Positions 23,874-30,196 of a stretch of 30,196 bases of DNA are shown piece by piece. Every line of letters begins with the position of its first letter. Positions within the stretch are counted from its first letter, which is position 1. Position numbers and translations under genes: made by a program. Origin of the DNA: an uncultured Lachnospiraceae bacterium (GTDB taxonomy: Bacteria > Bacillota > Clostridia > Lachnospirales > Lachnospiraceae); the NCBI GenBank assembly GCA_910577045.1, contig CAJTLB010000027.1, forward strand, positions 1 through 30,196. The letters run 5' to 3'. Under the pieces are notes generated by a model. It worked only from the letters and a program-made list of their open reading frames with translations, did not search any database and was not told where the DNA came from.

Positions 23874-24914
23874 ATGAAAAAAAATATAATTATCTATGGG
23901 GTTTTTCTTTTCTTTGTATTGTTTGGTATTACAGCATGTACAAAAAAACAAGAATTTATAGAACAAGAGAGCCAACTTTCTTTTTTTTCTATGGATACCT
24001 CTATTTCATTGACAGCATATGGAGAAAATGCAGAAATAGCTTTAAAAAAGGTAAAACAGCAAATACAAGACTTAGAAAAGCTTTGGTCTGTAACAGAAGA
24101 AGAAAGTGAAATTTATAAAATAAACCACAGTAATGGCAAAGAAATAGAAGTTAGTAAAGAAACAACAGAGATTCTTACGTTCGCACTTCAAATGGCAGAA
24201 CAAACAGAAGGCGCATTAGAGCCTTCTATTTATCCAGTAGTAAGTGCATGGGGATTTACCACAGAAGAGAAAAGGGTTCCTTTAAAAGAGGAGATTACAA
24301 ATCTGCTGACATATGTAGGATATAAAAGGATACGTTTATCTGGAAATAATGTGCAATTAGAAACCGGTATGCAGCTTGATTTAGGGTCATTAGGAAAGGG
24401 ATATGCAGGGGATAAGGCAGTTGAAATATTAAAGAAATGTGGGATTACTTCAGCTTTGCTAGATATAGGGGGAAATATCCAAATAATTGGGAGAAAGCCA
24501 GATGGGCAAGATTGGCGGTTGGGGGTTCGTAGCCCATTTTATGGGGATATACTTGGAATAATCGAATTATCAGATTGTGCTGTAATTACTTCTGGTAGTT
24601 ATGAACGATATTTTGTAGATAAAAACGGGATAATATATGGGCATATTATTAACCCACAAACAGGGTATCCAGTGGAAAATGATTTGGCATCTGTAACAAT
24701 AATAGCTAGCCAAGGAAAACAGTGCGATGCGTTATCTACGGCTTTGTTTGTAATGGGGTTGGATAAGGCAATTGAGTATTGGAGGAAAAATGAGGGTTTT
24801 GAAGCCATATTAGTAACCAAGGAACAAGGAATTTATATAACAGAAGGAATAAAAAAGAAATTTACACTTAAGCAAGCATACGATTATCTAAAAGTCTATG
24901 AAGTAAACAGATAG
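23874..24914 (+). CDS. apbE: ApbE, FAD:protein FMN transferase lipoprotein
   Basis: It moves FMN from FAD onto a threonine of target proteins such as Rnf or Nqr subunits, acting outside the membrane. The signal peptide ends in lipobox ITAC (Cys22). Family blocks: FFSMDTSISLTAYG, LDLGSLGKGYAGDKAVE (flavin site), LLDIGGNIQIIG, HIINPQTGYPVENDLASVTI and the metal-binding CDALSTALFVMG. An in-frame ATG at 23862 precedes the ATG at 23874; the latter is preferred because GGGG at 23864-23867 is better placed and it starts the signal peptide with MKKN. It is about 346 residues, normal for the family. No Rnf genes are nearby. The 260-base upstream region is AT-rich and holds a small hairpin but no riboswitch I can recognise. 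Confidence 0.93.
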   Translation: MKKNIIIYGVFLFFVLFGITACTKKQEFIEQESQLSFFSMDTSISLTAYGENAEIALKKVKQQIQDLEKLWSVTEEESEIYKINHSNGKEIEVSKETTEILTFALQMAEQTEGALEPSIYPVVSAWGFTTEEKRVPLKEEITNLLTYVGYKRIRLSGNNVQLETGMQLDLGSLGKGYAGDKAVEILKKCGITSALLDIGGNIQIIGRKPDGQDWRLGVRSPFYGDILGIIELSDCAVITSGSYERYFVDKNGIIYGHIINPQTGYPVENDLASVTIIASQGKQCDALSTALFVMGLDKAIEYWRKNEGFEAILVTKEQGIYITEGIKKKFTLKQAYDYLKVYEVNR

Positions 24915-24977
24915 AAGGGGCATGTTGTTTAAAATTATGGCATATATATAAAAGTGAAAACTGTTAGGGAGAAAGAA

Positions 24978-26045
24978 ATGGTTACTATCAGTTTATGTAT
25001 GATTGTAAAAGATGAAGAGGAGAATTTAGGGGCATGTTTGGATTCTATTAAAGGAGTAGTAAATGAAATTATTATTGTAGACACTGGTTCTATGGATAGG
25101 ACAAAGGATGTAGCAAGAGGTTATACAGATAAGGTTTATGATTTTATATGGATAGATGATTTTGCTGCGGCAAGGAATTTTTCATTTTCCAAGGCAACAA
25201 TGGATTATTGTATGTGGTTAGATGCAGATGACATTGTGTCAGAAAATGGGCAAAAAAAGCTACTTTTATGGAAAAAACAGGCAAATGGGACAGAAGATGC
25301 CCTTATGTTGCCATATGCGGCTGGATTTGATGAAAAAGGAAAAGTGGGATTTTGTTATTATAGAGAAAGAATATTAAAACGAGAGCGTGGTTTTAGATGG
25401 AAGGGAAGAGTACATGAAGCTATAGCTGTGTATGGGAAAGTAGAATATTTGGATATTATCATTGAACATCATACAAAGAAACATGAGTATAATAACCGAA
25501 ATTTAAGAATATATGAGAAAATGAAACAAGAAAATATTCCATTTGAAACAAGGGATCAATTTTATTATGCAAGAGAGTTATACTATCATAAAAGATACCA
25601 AGAAGCAGAGGAAGGGTTTCAGGAATTTTTAAAAGAAAAGAATGGGTTTTCAGAAAACCAAGTAGAAGCATGCCGCATGGCGGCATATTGCTGTTATAAA
25701 CTTGATAGGGAAGAAGATGCCCTGGGTTTTTTATTAAGAGGGCTGCGTTTCCGCGTGCCAAAAGGAGAATTGTGCTGTGATATAGGGAAGCATTATATGG
25801 ATAGGCAGATGTGGGAACAAGCAATATTTTGGTTTCAGGCAGCCTTAAATGCTCCTAAAAAAGAAAAAGAAGGAGGATTTATTGAAGAGGAGTGTTATGG
25901 ATATATACCATGTATCCAATTAAGTGTGTGTTATGAAGCGATAGGGGAACGGGAACAGGCATTAAAATATCACGATATGGCGGGGACGTATAAACCGTAT
26001 GGGGTAGAATATAGAAAAAATAAGGAATATTTTTATCCGGTTTAG
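24978..26045 (+). CDS. Family 2 glycosyltransferase with C-terminal TPR region
   Basis: This 355-residue cytoplasmic enzyme has a GT-A fold: ISLCMIVKDEEENLGACLDSI, IIIVDTGSMDRTKDVA and MWLDADD with the DXD-type metal motif near residue 90. The core resembles SunS-like peptide glycosyltransferases. Residues from about 170 to 330 are helical pairs of TPR type (AEEGFQEFLKE, CYKLDREEDALGFLLRGLRF, QAIFWFQAALNA), a common acceptor-binding arrangement. A GTG at 24954 is in frame, but AGGGAG (24966-24971) sets the start at the ATG 24978. It ends 74 bases before the collagen-like gene and may glycosylate threonines of its GPTGATG repeats, as proposed for glycosyltransferase/BclA pairs in spore formers; this is inference from position. 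Confidence 0.88.
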   Translation: MVTISLCMIVKDEEENLGACLDSIKGVVNEIIIVDTGSMDRTKDVARGYTDKVYDFIWIDDFAAARNFSFSKATMDYCMWLDADDIVSENGQKKLLLWKKQANGTEDALMLPYAAGFDEKGKVGFCYYRERILKRERGFRWKGRVHEAIAVYGKVEYLDIIIEHHTKKHEYNNRNLRIYEKMKQENIPFETRDQFYYARELYYHKRYQEAEEGFQEFLKEKNGFSENQVEACRMAAYCCYKLDREEDALGFLLRGLRFRVPKGELCCDIGKHYMDRQMWEQAIFWFQAALNAPKKEKEGGFIEEECYGYIPCIQLSVCYEAIGEREQALKYHDMAGTYKPYGVEYRKNKEYFYPV

Positions 26046-26054
26046 CATAGATGG

Positions 26055-26077
26055 AACTTCAAGGGAAGTCTTGCATA
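26055..26077 (+). promoter_or_regulatory. Possible sigma-K-type sporulation promoter
   Basis: AAC (26055-26057), 16 bases, then CATA (26074-26077) resembles the sigma-K form (AC-16/17-CATA…TA). The distal TA of the -10 is one base out of register, so the match is imperfect. It lies in the 74-base gap before the collagen-like gene, and a mother-cell promoter would fit a spore-surface role. Confidence 0.3.
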
Positions 26078-26119
26078 TCCTTAATAGTGAGAACAAAACT
26101 ATAAGGAGACTTTCAATAT

Positions 26120-27784
26120 ATGGATTTTTTTAGAAGAAATTGCGAAAATTGTTATGATTGCCAAGAACAATCATGTTGTAATTGCCATAGATGCTGTCCC
26201 GGCCCAACAGGCCCACAGGGCCCAAGAGGTTGTATGGGCCCAACAGGCCCGCAAGGCCCACAAGGATTTCAAGGAATTCCAGGTCCAACCGGGGCAACCG
26301 GCCCACAAGGTCCGCAAGGCTTCCAAGGAGTGCCAGGCCCAACTGGGGCAACCGGCCAGCAAGGGATACAAGGAATACAGGGAATTCCAGGCCCGGCAGG
26401 GGCAACAGGCCAACAAGGCTTGCAAGGAGTGCCAGGCCCAGCCGGAGTAACTGGCCCACAAGGTCTTCAGGGAACTCCAGGTCCAATTGGCGCAACAGGT
26501 CCGCAAGGCCCACAAGGAGTACCAGGTTTAACTGGGTCAACAGGTCCACAAGGTCCAGAAGGTCCAGCCGGAGCAACAGGGGCTACAGGGGAGATAGGTC
26601 CAACTGGTCCAATGGGTCCACAAGGGCTGCAAGGGGCTCCAGGCCCAGCTGGAGCGACAGGCCCACAAGGTCCGCAGGGAGTGCCAGGCTTAACTGGGGC
26701 AACCGGCCCACAAGGCCCAGCAGGGGCAACAGGTCCGCAGGGAGTGCCAGGTGCAATTGGAGCAACCGGTCCAGCAGGCCCAGCCGGAGCAACAGGGGCT
26801 GCAGGGGAAATAGGCCCAACCGGCCCACAAGGGATACAAGGAGTGCCCGGCCCACAAGGTCCGGCAGGAGTAACAGGTCCGCAAGGAGTGCCAGGTGCAA
26901 TTGGAGCAACCGGCCCACAAGGTCCAGCAGGCCCAACAGGAGCCACCGGTCCGCAAGGGTTACAAGGAATTCAAGGTCCAACAGGAGCAACAGGTCCGCA
27001 AGGGTTACAAGGAGTACCAGGCCCAGCCGGAGCAACCGGCCCAACCGGTCCACAAGGAGTACCAGGTCAAGTTGGGGCAACAGGGGCCCAAGGAGTACCA
27101 GGCCCAGTTGGGGCAACAGGAGCGACTGGCCCACAAGGGTTACAAGGGATTCAAGGCCCAGCTGGGGTAGCCGGGGCAACAGGAGCGACTGGCCCACAAG
27201 GGTTACAAGGAATTCAGGGCCCAGCCGGGGTAGCCGGAGCAACCGGGGCAACTGGCCCACAAGGATTACAAGGGATTCAAGGCCCAACAGGAATAACTGG
27301 CGTGACAGGAGCAACAGGGGCTACTGGTCCAACCGGTCCAACTGGTCCAACAGGGGTTTCTGATGGGTTAGCATCTTATGCTGGAAGATATAATACAACA
27401 CCTCAGACATTACAATTAGTAGTGGGAGGCAGTACCCAGGTTCCACTTCCATCTACTATGACAGTAAAACAAGCAACTTATACACCAACAAATAGTATTA
27501 CTATAACAGAAGACGGAGTTTATGATATTAGTTATTCTACCAATGTTTCTGCTGCTATTGCTACAACATTAACGGTCGCTGTGCGGCAAAATGGAGTAAA
27601 TATTCCAGAAGCTACTATATCTAGGGCATTGGCTGTAGGGGTAAATTCATTATTTAGCGGAGAAGTAATCGTTACTCTTGTAGCAGGTGCAGTAATTGAT
27701 ATGGCTGTTTCTGCACTTTTGGCAGTAGGTGTTACGCTTGGTAGTGGCGTAAATGCAACACTTACCTTAAAAAAATTAGATTAA
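26120..27784 (+). CDS. Collagen-like surface protein (BclA-like)
   Basis: This 554-residue protein has three parts. Residues 1-27 are Cys-rich with eight cysteines (8, 11, 14, 19, 20, 22, 25, 26) and no signal peptide. Residues 28-412 are about 128 uninterrupted Gly-X-Y triplets, mostly GPQ, GPT, GAT and GVP. Residues 413-554 form a beta-rich C-terminal domain (VYDISYSTNVSA … VTLGSGVNATLTLKKLD) like the trimerising head of BclA-type proteins. The lack of a signal peptide and the Cys cluster fit assembly on the spore surface from the mother cell, with the cysteines crosslinking the base. The many threonines in the Y position are possible glycosylation sites for the enzyme encoded upstream. The repeat region is GC-rich compared with its neighbours because of GGC CCA codons. 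AAGGAG lies 11 bases before the ATG. Confidence 0.9.
   Translation: MDFFRRNCENCYDCQEQSCCNCHRCCPGPTGPQGPRGCMGPTGPQGPQGFQGIPGPTGATGPQGPQGFQGVPGPTGATGQQGIQGIQGIPGPAGATGQQGLQGVPGPAGVTGPQGLQGTPGPIGATGPQGPQGVPGLTGSTGPQGPEGPAGATGATGEIGPTGPMGPQGLQGAPGPAGATGPQGPQGVPGLTGATGPQGPAGATGPQGVPGAIGATGPAGPAGATGAAGEIGPTGPQGIQGVPGPQGPAGVTGPQGVPGAIGATGPQGPAGPTGATGPQGLQGIQGPTGATGPQGLQGVPGPAGATGPTGPQGVPGQVGATGAQGVPGPVGATGATGPQGLQGIQGPAGVAGATGATGPQGLQGIQGPAGVAGATGATGPQGLQGIQGPTGITGVTGATGATGPTGPTGPTGVSDGLASYAGRYNTTPQTLQLVVGGSTQVPLPSTMTVKQATYTPTNSITITEDGVYDISYSTNVSAAIATTLTVAVRQNGVNIPEATISRALAVGVNSLFSGEVIVTLVAGAVIDMAVSALLAVGVTLGSGVNATLTLKKLD
27121..27309 (+). repeat. 63-bp tandem repeat inside the collagen-like gene
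   Basis: The segment beginning agcgactggccc at 27121 recurs at 27184 and, slightly diverged, at 27247, a period of exactly 63 bases (21 residues, seven triplets). The first two copies are almost identical, which points to recent duplication and likely length variation between strains. Confidence 0.8.
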
Positions 27785-27819
27785 ATATATAGCAAGGACA
27801 AAAGATTTGGCAATAATAA

Positions 27820-27853
27820 GTATGGGTGGTTGTTGCCACCCATACAAAAAAAA
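27820..27853. other. Perfect hairpin followed by an A run
   Basis: GTATGGGTGG (27820-27829) and CCACCCATAC (27836-27845) pair perfectly around TTGTTG. On the plus strand eight A follow instead of T, so it lacks the tail of an intrinsic terminator, although it sits where the collagen-like transcript should end. It may still pause or protect the 3' end, or bind a factor upstream of the NYN gene. Confidence 0.55.
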
Positions 27854-27875
27854 TTTAGTTTAAAAGGAGAGTAAT

Positions 27876-28679
27876 ATGGAAAAACAGTATAAAATAGCAG
27901 TATTAATTGATGCGGAGAATGTATCAACAAAGTATATTAAATTAATTATGGATGAACTGAGCGCCTATGGGATTGCTACATATAAACGAGTATATGGGGA
28001 TTTTACAAGCCCAGGGGTGATGGCATGGCAGGACAAGCTAATTGAATATGCCATGATGCCAGTTTTTCAATTTAACTATACAAAAGGAAAAAACGCTTCT
28101 GATTCTGCTTTGATTATTGATGCTATGGATATTTTATATTCTGGCAAGGTAAATGGATTTTGTTTGGTAACATCAGACAGTGATTTTACAAAATTGGCAA
28201 TACGGCTTAGAGAAGCTGGGATGACAGTGATTGGAATGGGAGAAAAGAAAACACCGCCATCTTTGGTAGCTGCTTGTGAATCTTTTAAATTCCTAGATTT
28301 ATTGTATCAAGAAAGTTCCCGGAATGAAACGATGGATATGGTACAAGCATCTTTAAAACAAGAAAGTGAAAAAAAGGAATTAGAGGAACCCAAAAAAGAG
28401 GTAGCAGATGAAAAAGCAGGAGTAAATAATATTCCAACAAGGGAAGAGGTTGGGAGAGAGATTGCTTCTATTTTAGAATCAAGATCAGATGAAGATGAAT
28501 GGATGAACTTGTCTGAAGTAGGGAATATGTTATTAAAGAGAATACCAGGGTTTGATCCTAGGAATTATAATTATACAAAATTAGGGAAAATGATAAAGAG
28601 TTATGATTTTCTGGAAATAAAAACAAAATTTAACCCAAATGACAAGTTTTTAAAAATTGTTTATGTAAGGATGAAATAA
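27876..28679 (+). CDS. NYN-domain putative RNase with OST-HTH (LOTUS) domain
   Basis: This 267-residue cytoplasmic protein's NYN domain (residues 1-150) belongs to the PIN-like nuclease superfamily. Its metal-binding acids are visible: Asp12 in AVLIDAENVS, the Asp pair in SDSALIIDAMDIL, and SDSDFTKLA. A charged Lys/Glu linker (about 155-185) joins an OST-HTH/LOTUS RNA-binding domain (about 186-267; PTREEVGREIASILES … YNYTKLGKMIKSYDFLEIK). This pairing is known across bacteria as a likely RNA-degrading or RNA-binding protein. AAAAGGAGAG lies 6 bases before the ATG. It has no obvious operon partner; the broken ATPase gene starts 45 bases downstream. Confidence 0.92.
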   Translation: MEKQYKIAVLIDAENVSTKYIKLIMDELSAYGIATYKRVYGDFTSPGVMAWQDKLIEYAMMPVFQFNYTKGKNASDSALIIDAMDILYSGKVNGFCLVTSDSDFTKLAIRLREAGMTVIGMGEKKTPPSLVAACESFKFLDLLYQESSRNETMDMVQASLKQESEKKELEEPKKEVADEKAGVNNIPTREEVGREIASILESRSDEDEWMNLSEVGNMLLKRIPGFDPRNYNYTKLGKMIKSYDFLEIKTKFNPNDKFLKIVYVRMK

Positions 28680-28724
28680 TAGAGGACTTGTAGTGAACAC
28701 AAGAGGGTAAATTGGAGGATGAAT

Positions 28725-29847
28725 ATGTACCAATTATTTATAACAAATTTGCTAATTAAAAAGGTCAGGCATTTAAAAGATATTTCTATTCCAGTATCAG
28801 AAAACCAAATGAAACATATTATTTTGACAGGAAAGAATGGAAGTGGAAAGACAAGTGTAGTGGAGGCTTTAGCAAAATATTTAGATAGAGTGGTGGTAAA
28901 CAGGAATAGAAGACAATTTTTCAAAAGAGGAATTATTAAAGAAGGAAATAAATGGTTTAATAGTATCATTTAATATAGAAGATTATAACTTGAGAGAAAC
29001 ACCTAAACATATATTGGCATATTACAATGCAGATAGAATATTTAAGGTTGAGCAGCCTAAACATATTGAAAAAATACAATTTAAAGATGAATATGGTTTG
29101 GAAGAAACTCTACGGAATGAATTTGTAAAGTATTTAGTAGATTTGAAAATGACAGAGGCATTAGCAAGAAATAATAAAAAAATAGAGAAGGCAGATGAAA
29201 TTCAGGCATGGTTTAAAAATTTAGAATATTTGTTAAAACAAATATTTTCTGATGAAACCATACAATTAATATTTGATGAAGACACCTTTCAATTTTCTAT
29301 TATACAGGCCGGAAAAGAGCCATTTGATTTTAATGCTTTATCTAGAGGGTATCAGGCGGTATTGGATATTGTTTTGGATCTTATTATGCAGATGCAGAAA
29401 CAGATACAACGTTCATTTGTTTTTCATTTACCAGGAATTGTATTGATTGATGAAATTGAAACACATTTGCATTTAGAGCTACAAAGAAACATTATGCCAT
29501 TGCTGACTACCATTTTTCCAAATATTCAGTTTATTGTGACTTCACATTCTCCATTTATACTAAATAGTTTAGATGGTGTTGTGATTTATGATTTGGAAAA
29601 ACATCTTTTAGTAGAGAATGGTTTAGGAAATATACCTTATGATGGTATTGTGGATGGGTATTTTGGTGTAGACAAGTTATCTGATAGTTTAAAAGAAAAA
29701 TTTAATCGTTATAAATATCTTATAAAAAAGAAAGAATTATCAGATAATGAAGTTGGTGAAATTGCAGAATTAGAGTTTTATTTAGATGATATTCCTGATT
29801 ATCTTGCAATTAATATTGCTACAGAATATCAAAAATTAAAGTTGTAA
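28725..29847 (+). pseudogene. Septu-like AAA ATPase (PtuA-type), frameshifted and internally short
   Basis: The ATPase partner of an AAA/HNH defence pair is split in two frames. Part 1 (28725-28973) holds Walker A TGKNGSGKTS. Part 2 is open from 28900 to 29847 and continues with …HILAYYNADRIF, the signature-like FNALSRGYQAVLDIV, Walker B GIVLIDEIETHLHLEL and the switch histidine in TSHSPFILNS. The frames cross between about 28900 and 28921, near a T5 run, and need a +1 shift. Even joined (about 370 residues) it looks tens of residues shorter between Walker A and ILAYY than intact relatives I recall, suggesting a deletion with frameshift rather than one lost base. Start ATG 28725 has GGAGG 6 bases upstream. 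The HNH gene follows after 22 bases. Confidence 0.75.
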
Positions 29848-29869
29848 TTTATAAACAGGGAGGATATAG

Positions 29870-30121
29870 ATGGTTAAAGTAGAACGTTCTTTTCCTGCGC
29901 CTGAATCTCTAGCAAAAGAAGCAAAGAAAGCAGCGGGAAACTATGATAGTCAGGATGTAATAGAAAGACTAAAAAAGGATTTTCATAATAAATGTTATAT
30001 ATGTGAAATAAAGGAACTGCAAGATCCAAATGTGGAGCATTTACTTCCACATAAAAATGGAAAATATCCAGAAAGAAAATTTGATTGGGAAAATCTTTTT
30101 TGGGCATGTGGGCAGCGATAA
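29870..30121 (+). pseudogene. Truncated HNH endonuclease (PtuB-type)
   Basis: These 83 residues match the N-terminal part of the HNH partner: ERSFPAPESLAKEAKKAAG, CYIC (first zinc Cys pair), VEHLLPHKNGKY with the catalytic His, and FDWENLFWACG. Where relatives continue with the second Cys pair (CGxC) and a final His, this reads CGQR and stops. The rest of the HNH domain and the C-terminal half are missing, so it should be inactive. The break lies at about 30110; the last 75 bases of the window show only short fragments such as an ATG-AAG-TGA behind an AAGGAG. GGGAGGA precedes the ATG at 29870. Confidence 0.75.
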
Positions 30122-30196
30122 ACGATGGAAATTATTACAAAAGGAGACAATATGAAGTGACCTCACAATTGTAGATTCGTGGATTTACCTGTAAAA

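Noticed and set aside
26130..27363. Long open frames on the minus strand and in another plus frame (up to 390 codons)
   Set aside because: They are shadows of the Gly-X-Y repeat codons, have no ribosome sites and encode low-complexity Arg/Ser or Leu-rich chains.
28661..28969. Minus-strand 102-codon frame over the start of the ATPase gene
   Set aside because: It is antisense to the Walker A region, hydrophobic low complexity from AT-rich DNA, and has no ribosome site or similarity.
28725..30121. Retron with PtuA/PtuB-like effectors
   Set aside because: No reverse transcriptase or msr/msd-like inverted repeats lie within the window upstream of the ATPase; the NYN gene is next. Sequence beyond 30196 cannot be judged.
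30122..30196. Start of a transposase or small gene at the window end (ATG-AAG-TGA behind AAGGAG)
   Set aside because: The frame closes after two codons and the remaining 60 bases show no recognisable motif.

Overview
The window is low-GC (AT-rich) Firmicute chromosome. Dense same-strand operons, strong GGAGG-type ribosome sites, a PASTA-domain Ser/Thr kinase with its PP2C phosphatase, TrpB2, DUF4349 and a collagen-like surface protein next to a glycosyltransferase together suggest a gut Clostridia species, most likely Lachnospiraceae. This placement is inference: the window holds no rRNA or other phylogenetic marker. Most of the window is ordinary chromosomal backbone.

Layout. 1-90: terminator of an off-window gene. 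219-1991: a MoxR-type AAA ATPase coupled to a microbial PARG-like (TIGR02452) protein. 1992-2358: a gene-free stretch holding two strong hairpins whose loops can pair; it looks like the right-end RNA of a lost TnpB element, and a terminator follows. 2359-7519: signalling and housekeeping operon prpC-prkC-rsgA-rpe-thiN. 7565-11444: DUF1877 protein, oligopeptidase PepF and a RACo-like 2Fe-2S/ASKHA corrinoid-protein activator. 11609-13859: nitroreductase-fold protein behind an attenuator-like leader, then two membrane proteins of unknown function. 14022-14093: tRNA-Gly(GCC). 14297-18124: ZIP metal transporter, FtsH and a DUF4349 lipoprotein. 18127-18198 (minus): tRNA-Arg(CCG). 18365-22483: TrpB2, a convergent LysR regulator, and leuCD divergent from lysR with a palindromic operator candidate between them. 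22535-23611 (minus): HD-GYP-like protein. 23874-24914: ApbE lipoprotein. 24978-27784: TPR-containing family 2 glycosyltransferase followed by a 554-residue collagen-like protein, possibly a spore or cell-surface glycoprotein and its glycosylating enzyme. 27876-28679: NYN/OST-HTH putative RNase. 28725-30121: a broken Septu-like ATPase/HNH defence pair.

How the genes work together. PrpC and PrkC are the opposing phosphatase and kinase of cell-envelope and growth signalling, and RsgA is a ribosome-assembly GTPase co-transcribed with them. LysR probably controls leuCD. The accessory material is concentrated at 2.0-2.25 kb (the RNA remnant) and 24.9-30.2 kb (surface glycoprotein, NYN protein, decayed defence genes). 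The least explained items are the 2082-2175 RNA-like element and the double lesion in the ATPase/HNH module.
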